This document shows positions 12,319 to 22,806 of a stretch of 64,000 nucleotides of DNA, piece after piece (the stretch's first letter is position 1; each line of letters starts with the position of its first letter). This DNA comes from Haematobia irritans. Its lineage: Eukaryota; Arthropoda; Insecta; Diptera; Muscidae. The position numbers were made by a program, and so were the translations under genes. The notes below the pieces were generated by a model. It did no database searches. It had not been told where the DNA came from and was given only the letters and a program-made list of their open reading frames with translations. Where the stretch lies: NCBI RefSeq assembly GCF_050003625.1, contig NC_134398.1, positions 104,817,253-104,881,252 on the forward strand. Direction: 5' to 3'.

Positions 12319-13437
12319 ATGTTTACATTAACAACATTTTTAGCGCATCATATTTTATTTTTACCGCAGGTAAGTACCTTTATCTAAATACCAGTTCTTT
12401 GGTCAAGCGCATTTTTTGTGGAAACTACACTGAAAGAATTCTCTTCGTAAAAATTAACATTTTCATTGTGAATCTAACGTGTCACGTGTTGGAGGAATAT
12501 GTAACTAGAGGTGGGCGCGTGACACGAAATTCTCGTGACACGCGTGAATCGCGTGAGTCGTAAACAAAATCCAAAGCAGCTCTCGTGAATGGGACTAAAA
12601 TAAATATGTCGGACGTAAGAAATAAAATCGGTTCGTGAATGTGCGTGAATAAAATTTCGTGCGTGAGTACTGGTTTTCATTTCGAGAATGTGCGTGAGTG
12701 GGTGCACGTATCGTGCGTAAATAAAGGCTTCGTGAATGTTCGTGAGTGTGTGTGAAATTTCAGTCGCGCGCACACCTCTAATATTTACGAAATTCTCGTG
12801 TACGTTCACGCAAACAGAACTTTTGAAGTCGATTGACGATTCACAACAATTTTTAGACTCACGAAAATTCTCGTGATTTCGACTAGTAGTCGGGATCACG
12901 ACGAATCACGCATATTTCACAGCATGATCTTTTTACGGAAAGTTAATGTAATATATTTAGTATATATTTCGTAAAAAGTCGTTCGTAAATTTACAAAATT
13001 CGCTGAAAACTTTGATAAATATGTAAATGAATTCTCTCGTTGTATAAACTTACACACATCTTGAATTGGACCATTCAAAAACTTGGGAAAAAGCTTTGGA
13101 ATATACATATAATTACACTCTTTCTATTTTGTTTTTACAATTAGGACGTGTACACGTCGCACTGGTCTATAAATGGATATAAGCGGACTGTCAAAAATAT
13201 GTGGGCTATAGAAAAATGTGTTTACATCGAAAACGGGGAGTTCGTGCTTCAATTCTTCCCACAAACAAAATGTAAATTTATATAAATCTTTGAAATCTTT
13301 TTGAAACTTTGAAATGAATAGAGGTTTGTATTACAGAAGAGCAAGATGCCGAAACAAACCGCATATAAATGAGGAAGATTTGGAAAGCAATTCCAGCAGG
13401 TGGTACAGATAATTTAAAAACAGCTTTTTCTTTGTGA
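12319..13437 (+). pseudogene. Captured three-exon ORF, broken copy in the left arm
   Basis: The exons correspond to 12319-12369 (donor GTAAGT), 13145-13271 (acceptor ttacaattag) and 13337-13437 (acceptor gtattacag). Compared with the right arm, the last base of exon 2 is T instead of G, which makes the junction codon a stop, and exon 3 has ATATAA where the right arm has ATAGAA, a second stop. It is therefore not translatable past exon 2. The product is not recognised. Confidence 0.4.
12506..12780. repeat. TCACG-rich MITE nested in the left arm
   Basis: The termini are TAGAGGTGGGCGCGTGAC and GTCGCGCGCACACCTCTA (partly matched inverted). The interior is dense in CGTGA/TCACG words such as cgtgaatgtgcgtgag. 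The same insertion is present in the right arm at 16338-16594. Related TCACG-rich sequence lies at 41098-41762. Confidence 0.65.
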
Positions 13438-13961
13438 GTGAGCCTGTTAAATATGTCGTTTATAACGAATATTCTGTATTTTTTTCCAAAGATGTACTTC
13501 GCTGTATTTACTATTATATATTTTTTTACATTTTTTTATAATAAAACGCATAAATCCGTTTTACAGAGTGTATTTGTATGCTTTTCTTAAACCAATAATG
13601 ATTATATAGTACAAAGATTATATTGATTACCATCATAATAAACACAATTACGGTAGTAATTGTACAGGTTGTAAAATTCTATAAATATTGTACTCAGTTC
13701 AATTATGGCTGTAATTGGAAAAGCTTATATACTTCAAATACTAATGTATTTGGATTGAGTACTATGTCATTTGGATATTATGACAAATTCAAATTGCCTT
13801 TATACTCAACACAAATATTCCTTCATTTGAAAATAATTTTATGACAACCTTACAATTTGGGTAATTGGGTTTATGATTTTCGTTATAAGCTGAAAATCAA
13901 ATACAAAAATAATTGAAATCACAATTTTTGTATTTGATTCAAGTATTCACTTTTTTCTGTG

Positions 13962-14793
13962 CAGTTTGAATAACAAAAAAATTGTAACAATAAATATATA
14001 TATAAATGTTTGTTTAGTTATTAGTTATGCATAGTTGTGTGTTTACCAAGTATTGCGTAGAATGTATATTTGAATGGTTAGTGAGACTGCAGTATGTCTG
14101 TTTCATGTTGCGTTTATGAGTTCAGCTTAAATGTATGTATGTTTACGTAAAGTATGTATACTTGGTCAGTATAAGAGTTTTCAATTTGGGTAATAAATGT
14201 AGCAAGTGATCATCAACATTAGGGTGGATTACAATTATATGGTCAATAAAAGATATAGAAAATATTTTAAAGTAATGGTTTTCATATTTATGCCGAAGTG
14301 GCATAAACACCCACTTTAAAAGTATCGGTGTCAACTGGAGGAAGCTTCATTGCTGGCGAAAACTCCAAACTAGTGGACTGGGATTCAAGAGATTCCCTTT
14401 CTTTCTTTTCTGTGTCAATTTGTTCCTTCATTGCCAATATATCATCATTGACCGCGGCCATTATACGCTTGTAAGTTTCCATAGCTTCACTATAGAGGGT
14501 CCGCAGTCTTACCTTGTCGATAGGCTTTTCTCCCTCTTGTTGGACGTAATCTCGACAGTCGAAATAGGTGTTTTTTACGTTGGACCATAAAGTGACCTCT
14601 ACCTGAATTGACTCAAGAGCATGATTATCAACAGTCGCGTAAGTATAAGTATTTTCATAGTCGTGTAAATCATTTAAACTATTTGCAATTGTTTCACTTT
14701 TTGCTTTCTCCATCGTATGGTGATGTCTTACATCAAAGTTTGAAGGCAAACGTTGCTAAGACGAAGCAAAAAAAAAAGCCGTAAACTTGCACA
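13962..14793. other. Centre of the composite
   Basis: The single-copy segment between the arms. Its right part encodes a Gag-like fragment on the minus strand. The left 320 bases are AT-rich and non-coding as far as can be seen. Confidence 0.6.
14288..14749 (-). pseudogene. Gag-like N-terminal fragment, 153 aa
   Basis: An ORF of 153 codons with acidic and charged segments. It has a likely coiled coil around residues 95-120 (MEQIDTEKKERES... type) and ends with KLPPVDTDTF, which resembles the LP-x-x-D/F motif that precedes the conserved Gag core of BEL/Pao elements (compare LPPCDTEVFSG in the Gag-Pol at 26179). After this motif the sequence breaks off into unrelated residues and a stop. I infer a truncated retroelement Gag caught between the two arms. 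A host gene of unknown function is the alternative. Confidence 0.45.
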
Positions 14794-14866
14794 GAAAAAA
14801 GTGAATACTTGAATCAAATACAAAAATTGTGATTTCAATTATTTTTGTATTTGATTTTCAGCTTAT

Positions 14867-15231
14867 AGGCTGGTATGCACCTCTAGCGAAATTTTCGGTA
14901 GCAAAAATTTATTTAAGTCTACAACAAAAAAACAGGCCTGTGCACACAAATTTTAAACCAGCTAATCGCTTTTAAAAATTGTTAATATATGTTCCAAATA
15001 TTCCTCAAATAATTTGTTTATTATTTACAGACTTTTTAAAACTTTTACGCACACAATGATTGTAATAAATTAAATGTTTGCTGCCAAAATATGCTTTTGA
15101 CAACCCTGTTATTTTCATTAGAGGTGCGTACCAGCTTACGAAATTGAACGCTACCGAAAATTTCGTTAGCATAAATAGCAATGCATTTCTTATGGGAATG
15201 AAATTTTTCGCTAGAGGTGCATACCGGCCTT
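14867..15231. mobile_element. MITE with GGCYGGTATGCACCTCTAGC termini
   Basis: Left GGCTGGTATGCACCTCTAGC and right GCTAGAGGTGCATACCGGCC are inverted. TTATA flanks both sides, and the left arm shows the empty site (gcttataac in the same orientation), so TTATA is the target duplication. Inserted after the arms were duplicated. Confidence 0.85.
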
Positions 15232-15680
15232 ATAACGAAAATCATAAACCCAATTACCCAAATTGTAAGGTTGTCATAAAATTAATTTCAAATGAAGGAA
15301 TATTTGTGTTGAGTATAAAGGTAATTTGAATTTGTCATAATATCCAAATGACATAGTACTCAATCCAAATACATTAGTATTTGAAGTATATAAGCTTTTC
15401 CAATTACAGCCATAATTGAACTGAGTACAATATTTATAGAATTTTACAACCTGTACAATTACTACCGTAATTGTGTTTATTATGATGGTAATCAATATAA
15501 TCTTTGTACTATATAATCATTATTGGTTTAAGAAAAGTATACAAATACACTCTGTAAAACGGATTTATGCGTTTTATTATAAAAAAATGTAAAAAAATAT
15601 ATAATAGTAAATACAGCGAAGTACATGTTTGGAAAAAAATACAGAATATTCGTTATAAACGACATATTTAACAGGCTCAC

Positions 15681-16781
15681 TCACAAAGAAAAAGTTGTTT
15701 TTAAATTATCTGTACCACCTGCTGGAATTGCTTTCCAAATCTTCCTCATTTCTATGCGGTTTGTTTCGGCATCTTGCTCTTCTGTAATACAAACCTCTAT
15801 TCATTTCAAAGTTTCAAAAAGATTTCAAAGATTTATATAAATTTACCTTTTGTTTGTGGGAAGAATTGAAGCACGAACTCCCCGTTTTCGATGTAAACAC
15901 ATTTTTCTATAGCCCACATATTTTTGACAGTCCGCTTATATCCATTTATAGACCAGTGCGACGTGTACACGTCCTAATTGTAAAAACAAAATAGAAAGAG
16001 TGTAATTATATGTATATTCCAAAGCTTTTTCCCAAGTTTTTGAATGGTCCAATTCAGGATGTGTGTAAGTTTATACAACGAGAGAATTCATTTACATATT
16101 TATCAAAGATTTCAGCGAATTTTGTAAATTTACGAACGACTTTTTACGAAATATATACTAAATATATTACATTAACTTTCCGTAAAAAGATCATGCTGTG
16201 AAATATGCGTGATTCGTCGTGATCCCGACTACTAGTCGAAATCACGAGAATTTTCGTGAGTCTAAAAATTGTTGTGAATCGTCAATCGTCTTCAAAAGTT
16301 CTGTTTGCGTGAACGTACACGAGAATTTCGTAAATATTAGAGGTGTGCGCGCGACTGAAATTTCACACACACTCACGAACATTCACGAAGCCTTTATTTA
16401 CGCACGATACGTGCACCCACTCACGCACATTCTCGAAATGAAAACCAGTACTCACGCACATTCACGAACCGATTTTATTTCTTACGTCCGACATATTTAT
16501 TTTAGTCCCATTCACGAGAGCTGTTTTGGATTTTGTTTACGACTCACGCGATTCACGCGTGTCACGAGAATTTCGTGTCACGCGCCCACCTCTAGTTACA
16601 TATTCCTCCAACACGTGACACGTTAGATTCACAATGAAAATGTTAATTTTTACGAAGAGAATTCTTTCAGTGTAGTTTCCACAAAAAATGCGCTTGACCA
16701 AAGAACTGGTATTTAGATAAAGGTACTTACCTGCGGTAAAAATAAAATATGATGCGCTAAAAATGTTGTTAATGTAAACAT
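15681..16781 (-). CDS. Captured three-exon ORF, open copy in the right arm, unknown product
   Basis: On the minus strand: exon 1 16781-16731, exon 2 15973-15847 and exon 3 15781-15681, with splice sites CAG|GTAAGT, attag|GAC, AAG|GTAAAT and tacag|AAG. Phases agree and the joined frame is open for 92 codons. Exon 2 and exon 3 are the more convincing part: 42 and 33 codons without a stop, containing the words NMWAIEKCVYIENGEF and MRKIWKAIPAGGTDN. The 17-residue N-terminus is hydrophobic (MFTLTTFLAHHILFLPQ), but the frame of exon 1 is the weakest point. I do not recognise the protein. The introns are retained, so it was copied as genomic DNA, perhaps from a host gene. Confidence 0.4.
16338..16594. 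repeat. TCACG-rich MITE nested in the right arm
   Basis: Same insertion as 12506-12780, inverted, with TAGAGGTGTGCGCGCGAC at the left and CGCGCCCACCTCTA at the right. Its presence in both arms dates it before the arm duplication. Confidence 0.65.
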
Positions 16782-17156
16782 TTCGAATCGTGTTGCCGAT
16801 GCCACGGTTTATTTGCTTGATAAATTCGACCATATACCTGAGAAGTTTCTTAACAATAACAATACATGCCATTTTATTGTTTGTATTTATTTATTTTTTC
16901 ATTGCGTAGCAACGTCATAAACAGTTTTATCAGGCAATTACACATTATTCTTAAATCAACAACTTCTACACTTAGTCCAATTGAACATAGTAATTGATGT
17001 GTTGTGAATTCAATTACCAGGGAATTTGGATATTTTTGACAGTTTTTCATTCAACCAATTATTTTCGTATTTGACTTAATAAAAATGGTATTTGATATAA
17101 TTTTTTCATTCAAATATGCCAATAATTGATTTTTATTTTGCTTCATTTTTTTCTGT

Positions 17157-18998
17157 GTGGGTCTGAAAGCTATTTTTACCAAAAAAAAATCTATTTTTGG
17201 GAGGGTTAATTTCCCAATGGTGAAAATTGATTCAAGCGAACAATTATCAAATCACGAAAATACTGTACTTAAGTCGAGGCAATCGGAAGTAATCGAAAAA
17301 CCAAAGAGATTTTTATTATGGCGGAAATTTCCAAAATATGCAAATCCAAAAACTCGCGGCGAGAAATCAAAACCAACAAGTATATACGGCCGTAAGTTCG
17401 GCCAGGCCGAATCTTATGTACCCTCCACCATGGATTGCATAGAAACTTGTACTAAAGACTGTCATCCACAATCGAATTACTTGGGTTGCGGTAACACTTG
17501 CCGATGGCAAGGTATCTTAAAACTTCTTAACACCGTCTTCTCAATTGTAAGTTAGTCCATACGGGGTATATATTAAACAAAAATAAAAAAGGCCGATTAA
17601 ATACGTATATAATTCAGTTAGACGACATAAAATTTTGACAAAACTTTCTATAGCAATAAAATTTTGACAAAATTTTCTATAGAAATAAAATCTTGACAAA
17701 ATTTTGTATAATAATAAAATTTTGATAAAATTTTCTATAGAAATACAATTTTGACAAAATATCTATAGAAATAACATTTTGACAAAATTTTGTATAGTAA
17801 TAACATTTTGACATAATTTTCTATAGTAATAAAATTTTTACAAAATTTTCTATAATAATAACATTTTGACAAAATTTTCTATAGAAATAAAATTTTGGTA
17901 GATTATTTTTGGGGATCGGCTATATATAACTATAGACCGATATGGACCAATTTTGGTATGGTTGTTAGCGGCCATATACTAGCGCAATGTACCAAATTTC
18001 ACCACGTACCAAATTACAACCGGATGGGATGAATTTTGCTCCTCCAAGAGCTCAGGAGGTCACATCTGGGGATCGGTTTAAATGGGGGCTACTTATAATT
18101 ATGGACCGATGTGGACCAATTTTTGCATGGTTGTTAGAGACCATATACTAACACCACGTACCAAATTTCAACCGGATAGGGTGAATTTTGCGTATCCATG
18201 AGGCTCCGGAGGCCAATTCTGGGAATCGGTTTATATTGGGGCTATATATAATTATGGACCGATTTTTGCATGGTTGTTAGAGACCATATACTAACACCAT
18301 GTACCAAATTTCAGTCGGATCGCATGCAATTTGCTTCTCTTAAGCCAAATCGGGGCATCGGTTTATATGGAGGCCATATTTAATTATGAATCAATGTGGA
18401 CCAATTTTCGCAAAGTTGTTAGAGACCATATACGAACACCATGTATGTTACCAAATTTCAGCCGGATTTGCGTCTCTTAGAGGCTCCGCAATCCAAATCT
18501 GGGGATCGGTTTATATTGGGGCATGGTTATTACAAACGATATACTAACACCATGTACCAAATTTCAACCGGATTGGATGAATTTTGCCAAGAGGCTCCGC
18601 AAGCCAAATCTGAGCGTCGGTTTATATGGGGGCTATTCGTAAAAGTGGTCCGATATGGCCCTTTTGCAATATCATCCGACCTACATCAATAACAACTACT
18701 TGTGCCAAGTTTCAAGTCGATAGCTTGTTTCGTTCGGAAGTTAGCGTGATTTCAACAGACGGACGGACATGCTTAGATCGACTCAGAATTTCACCACGAC
18801 CCAGAATATATATACTTTATGGGGTCTTAGAGCAATATTTCGATGTGTTACAAACGGAATGACAAAGTTAATATACCCCCATCCTATGGTGGAGGGTATA
18901 AAAAGGCAATTGAGGCTGAACAAAAGAAATGGAAATTTCGAACAGCACCCGAATTGGGAATTCCTGTAAACAAGAGCCCATGTGATTGGGAATCACTG
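17157..18998 (+). pseudogene. Unrecognised gene fragment split by E3
   Basis: Codons from 17157 to about 17375 read as a basic, protein-like segment containing KPKRFLLWRKFPKYANPKTR. The DINE-like element E3 then intervenes. From 18903 the frame resumes with AIEAEQKKWKFRTAPELGIP and stops at 18998. The two halves look like one exon of about 105 residues interrupted by E3. The left edge is the end of the composite inverted repeat, so the exon start may be missing. No family was recognised. Confidence 0.4.
17376..18902 (-). mobile_element. DINE-1-like element E3 (second subfamily)
   Basis: Read on the minus strand, it starts at 18902 with TATACCCTCCACCATAGGAT and its palindromic partner, then tccgtccgtc microsatellite and the phrase tctgggtcgtggtgaaattc. 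The middle has ~150-180-bp tandem units (gggatcggtttatat, tggttgttagagaccatata, ccaaatttcaaccgga) and a block of ~27-bp units (aaattttctatagaaat) at 17630-17900. The 3' end has the hairpin TTCGGCC-a-GGCCGAA followed by ACTTGTT. No coding capacity. Confidence 0.8.
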
Positions 18999-19811
18999 TA
19001 GTTGGGAATCACTGTATTTTGAATACATGGCGTCTGAAATCGCTGAGGTTGGGAACCACTGCTGTAGGCAACCGTAGTTGAGAACCAATGTATCATACAC
19101 TTCTATATATATTTTTTTTCAAACGACAAGTATAAACAAAAAGAAGACTGTGAAATATTATAAAATGTCGGTTAATCCCCCACAACTGCTGTCTACGGGT
19201 CTTTATTGAATCTTCTCTTCTAAGTTAGGTTTGAGTTCATACGCAAAAAATAGGTGAACGAAGGTTTCATGTACTTGTACCACTATGTAACATTACAAGA
19301 GACGAAAAAACATTTGGGGTCAGTAGTAAAAATTTTAGAAAATGACTTCTACGTGTACCGAGAAAGTATTTGTCAACAAACACACTATAAAATCAGTTCT
19401 GGATGAGAATACGAGCTAATTTTTAAAACTTTGGAGCTGTATTGTCGTCTTTTCCACGTAGTTAGATTTAAGTCACTTTATTTTCAACGAGCATAAGTAC
19501 GACACGAGAAAAAACACTGATATGTGACGGGTCGCCAATTTGTATGTGTCTCAGTAAATGGGTAATGGGTATGTGTCTTAAATTAATATGGCGAACCAAC
19601 AGACGCTATAAAAAACCGCCAAAAAGATTTTTATCCAAAGTATTAAGTGCTGCATACGGGGTCAGGCGCAAATGGACAGAACTTTTTCGCTTTTGTCGGA
19701 AAGTTGGGTCAATAGATGCTTTACCCGGTATCCTTAACTTGTTTGCCGGTTATTTATTTAAAACAGTAAAAGGGGTACTCACTTTGCTGTGTGGATTTGT
19801 TTGCGTGTGTG
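18999..19811. other. No supported gene; short direct repeats near the left edge
   Basis: At 18955-19080 the phrase gttgggaatcactgta and variants recur four or five times. The rest is AT-rich. One 104-codon open frame (19544-19858) runs into the T1 terminus and was not accepted as a gene. Confidence 0.4.
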
Positions 19812-20044
19812 CACTGGTAGAAAAATGGCGGTACGTGGCCATTACCGTGTGGTACTAACAAATTGATTCGGGTTACCTTTTAATTTTGATACCACATTTT
19901 ATCAAATCATTTACATCAGGTATTATTATGTATTAACAACCATATCGCCGTAAGATATGATATGTAGCCGTTGCGACCAATGGTAATTGGTCGCCTTGGT
20001 AGTTTTTTTCGCATGGGTTGTAAAGAACTATAATTTGGGATAAC

Positions 20045-20211
20045 ATGGCTACAGAAAAAATTAATACTGTGAATATAGCGAAATATAAGTAGGTATAATA
20101 TTTTTTAGCAATGTTAATGTTTACTAATGCGAATGTTCTTTAATTAGATGCGCAAGTGACATACCAAACCCATCCATATACCACAACAGACGACTTGTGG
20201 AATGCAGTGCC
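20045..20211 (+). CDS. Mini-ORF with one intron in T1 copy 1
   Basis: Exon 1 is 20045-20088 (44 nt, ATG start; donor GTAGGT is weak). The intron ends ttaattag near 20149. The frame continues in phase for about 22 codons before TGA, close to where the nested MITE begins. Exon 1 residues MATEKINTVNIAKY align with MMTEKTKFVDLAKY in copy 2. Product unknown; probably a captured gene fragment. Confidence 0.35.
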
Positions 20212-20457
20212 TGATGCGCTTTACAGACTATCAGTTATTCCGGACGACAGTGCTCGTGTCGAACATATCCCATATGTTTGTGCACTTTATAAGTTAAGTC
20301 CGAAGGCATAATCGATACTGCTGCATGTTTCAGGGATCGATAACACATTTACCGATTATTTAGTCATCGCCGACAAATCGTATCGATCCGACACACTGTA
20401 AGATTCTTTACAAACACCGACATTCTGTCCGGAATAACTGATAGTCTGTAAAGCGCA
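20206..20457. mobile_element. Palindromic MITE, 0.25 kb, ~31-bp perfect TIR
   Basis: The left end ATGCGCTTTACAGACTATCA, continuing GTTATTCCGGAC, is matched exactly inverted at the right end (20426-20457). The two ends are separated by about 190 bp of non-coding sequence. It is absent from the equivalent place in T1 copy 2 (near 21270). Confidence 0.85.
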
Positions 20458-20745
20458 TGAGGTGTGACATGGAACAGAATGGTAGAAAAACTTTGCATGG
20501 ATACATGATAAGGTGTATGTATGTTATGTATTAAATGAATTAATGAAACAACAATTTTTACTTGTGTTTTATTAAACTAAAAATTTATTGCCATAATTAA
20601 TACTGTGTTTGTATTAAAACCCGATACCGTTTTGGTATTATTTGGTAATACCGCACTGTTTATACATCAATACCTTCACGGTATAAATATTAATACCGCT
20701 TTTTTGTTTTATGTTATGTATTTATTGAACTGTCTTTTTGTTTTT

Positions 20746-20977
20746 ATGAACCGAACCGAAAATTCCGAGCTTTGTTCTTTTTTGTTTTAAACACCTTCAC
20801 TTTCTCACTTTGATTTCTACCAAAACTTTTAATTTACGAAAGTTTGCAACTTTACTTTTTTTCATACACCATACGATTCGAATGGACCAAAATGTTTTGC
20901 TACGAACCTTTTTCGTTCATTAATTAGATTTGCGAATTGTACAAACACTTTAAATTAATTTCAATCATTGGTAAGTA
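20746..20977. other. Spacer between T1 copies
   Basis: About 230 bases of AT-rich sequence with no supported feature. Confidence 0.4.
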
Positions 20978-21101
20978 CACTGGTAGAAAAAAAGGCGGTA
21001 CTTGGTTATTACCCGTAGCATAAGATATGTCGCCGTTGCTAAAAACTAAGTTGTCGCCTTAGTAGTTATAGACGCGTTAATTGCAATATTTCTTGGAAAA
21101 C

Positions 21102-21285
21102 ATGATGACTGAAAAAACTAAATTTGTGGATTTAGCGAAGTATTCGTAAGTATTAAATGTTTTAGTATTATTAATGTTTACTTATTCGGAACCATTCTCT
21201 CATTAGATACGTAAGAGACATACAAAAGCTTTCCAAATCTCACTACAGGCAGCTTGAGGCATGCAGAGCCTGTGATGGGACATAA
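21102..21285 (+). CDS. Mini-ORF with one intron in T1 copy 2
   Basis: Exon 1 21102-21145 (44 nt; donor TTC|GTAAGT) and exon 2 from 21207 (acceptor ctcattag) share phase 2 and give about 40 codons ending TAA. Exon 2 includes LSKSHYRQLEACRACDG. Exon length, intron position and phase are the same as in copy 1 despite many substitutions. I do not recognise the product. Confidence 0.45.
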
Positions 21286-21837
21286 AATTCAAAGATTAAT
21301 TTTGCATGAAAAAAGTGGTGAAGTGTATGTACTATGTATTTTATAAACGTATTAAAGGAAAAGTCATTGTTACGTGTGTTTTATTGAATTAATATGTATT
21401 ATAAGAATAAATACAGGGTTTGTATTAAACCCAATACTGGTTTGGTATTATTTGGTAATACCACACTGTTTATACATTAATAACTTAATGGTATATATAT
21501 TAATACCGCTTAGGTATTATTATACCCTCCATCATAGGATGGGGGTATATTAACTTTGTCATTCCGTTTGTAACACATCGAAATATTGCTCTAAGACCCC
21601 ATAAAGTATATATATTCTGGGTCGTGGTGAAATTCTGAGTCGATCTAAGCATGTCCGTCCGTCCGTCGGTCTGTTGAAGTCACGCTAACTTCCGAACGAA
21701 ACAAGCTATCGACTTGAAACTTGGCACAAGTAGTTGTTATCGATGTAGGTCGGATGGTATTGAAAATGTATCGGTCCACTTTTACGTATAGCCAACATAT
21801 ATAGGGACCCTCATATTTGGCTTGTGGAGCCTCTACA

Positions 21838-22806
21838 CGGATGAAAAAGACTGTTTTTCATATGTTTGGCTATAAACATTATATGTTTGGAACACAAATT
21901 TTTAAATACAATATTTTTGTGTGCAAGCATATAATGTTCATAAACTAGCACAACATGTTTGGGACATATATGTTAATATGTTAGAACATATTATGTTTGG
22001 GACATAAAATGTTTGTAAATATAATATGCTTGGATGCAAACATATATTAATTTAGAAATAGCCTATAAACATATATGTGTTTAGTAGCTTGGAGCGCTAT
22101 TTAACAGGGAGCGATATTGAATTAAGTTGGTGGTTGTTGCTTGTTATTACAAAATTAACATTTTATTTTCCCTTGGGCAATTGATCAGCTACTTCTTTGA
22201 TCCTTACGAACTGTGTGGTCCGCTGTTCGAATCCCCGTCCGGCAAAAGGTAAAATTAAAATAAAAAAATCATAAAATTGAATAATTTCTTCTACAATGTT
22301 TGAATTACAGAAAAAGGTGCTAAGAACTAAAAAATCTCGTGGAAGTGAGAAAGATGTGAGGGAATATACAATTAGGCAGAAACAAAATTTTGAGCATTCA
22401 TGTCGAAAACCTATGTTGTTAGCACCTATATTACCTGTTTATTTTCATAATTCATTATGATTGTAAATATATAAATAAATAAAATTTTGAGCACAATATT
22501 GTTTGGGAGAATTTTTTTTAAGCATATAATATTTTTGGGTGCAAAATGCTTCCAAACATATTATATGTTCACATAATAACATATTGTTTTTTGGAAGACA
22601 ACATTATTGAATTTGGATGCAAAAATACAAAATGTTTGGAACTTAGACTACCCAAACATATATTGTTTAGACCAATATGCTTTCAAACATATTATATATT
22701 GGAAGAGATCAAACATATAAATGTTTGGGCAATACCCAAAAATGTATATGCTTGAAGCAAAACATGTTTGGGAGTATATGTTACAGAAGCGATTTTTTGT
22801 GAGGGT
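21838..22806 (+). mobile_element. N1 repeat element inside E4
   Basis: From CACGGATGAAAAAGACTG to TTTTTTGTGAGGGTGT. It is rich in atatgtttgg/ccaaacatat words, many inverted. It contains a partial tRNA-like segment (22195-22255) with an intact B-box-type string ttcgaatcc. The same element lies inverted at 57914-58898, with fragments at 39836-40029 and 36620-36897. Confidence 0.7.
22195..22255 (+). repeat. Partial tRNA-like segment in N1
   Basis: Contains gtggtccgctgttcgaatcc followed by ccgtccgg, the same 3' half as the SINE-like head at 36826-36896. The A-box half is missing here. Confidence 0.6.

Larger units (their letters stand above)
11941..13961 (+). repeat. Left arm of the composite
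   Basis: From CACACAGAAAAAAATGAAGC to TTTTTTCTGTGCAG. It matches the inverted right arm throughout, with a few substitutions, and has about 18 bp (near 12640-12665) that the right arm lacks. It carries a broken version of the three-exon ORF described below. Confidence 0.85.
11941..17159. mobile_element. Composite inverted-repeat element, 5.2 kb
   Basis: A left arm (11941-13961) and a right arm (14794-17159) are near-identical inverted copies flanking an 832-bp centre. Each arm begins CACAGAAAAAA at one end and ends TTTTTTCTGTGC at the other, so each looks like a complete DNA element of about 2.0 kb. Both arms carry the same nested MITE at the same place, so one arm arose by copying the other and not by two independent insertions. 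The right arm alone has an extra ~365-bp MITE. The centre encodes a Gag-like fragment. No transposase and no convincing target duplication were seen, so whether it moved as a unit is unknown. Confidence 0.8.
14794..17159 (-). repeat. Right arm of the composite
   Basis: Inverted copy of the left arm from GCACAGAAAAAAGTGAATAC to TTTTTTTCTGTGTG. It differs by point changes, by a deletion of about 18 bp near 16455, and by a MITE inserted at 14867-15231. Confidence 0.85.
19812..20745 (+). mobile_element. T1 DNA element copy 1, right end lost or diverged
   Basis: Starts CACTGGTAGAAAAATGGCGG, the same terminus as copy 2 at 20978. It contains a small spliced ORF and then the block attatttggtaataccgcac, which copy 2 also has. 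A palindromic MITE (20206-20457) has landed inside. It is diverged from copy 2 but collinear. Superfamily unassigned. Confidence 0.65.

Noticed and set aside
12228..12563. A 111-codon open frame present in both arms (also 16872-16537 minus)
   Set aside because: It runs through a splice donor into the TCACG-rich MITE. Its frame does not match the phase of the following exons, so the shorter three-exon reading was preferred. Presence in both arms only reflects the arm duplication.
12474..12899. His/Thr-rich open frames of 135-141 codons across the TCACG-rich region
   Set aside because: They are by-products of the TCACG word repeats inside a MITE.
19544..19858. A 104-codon open frame with a hydrophobic C-terminal part
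   Set aside because: Its end runs into the terminus of T1 copy 1, and the residues before that do not resemble a known family. There is no splice or regulatory support.
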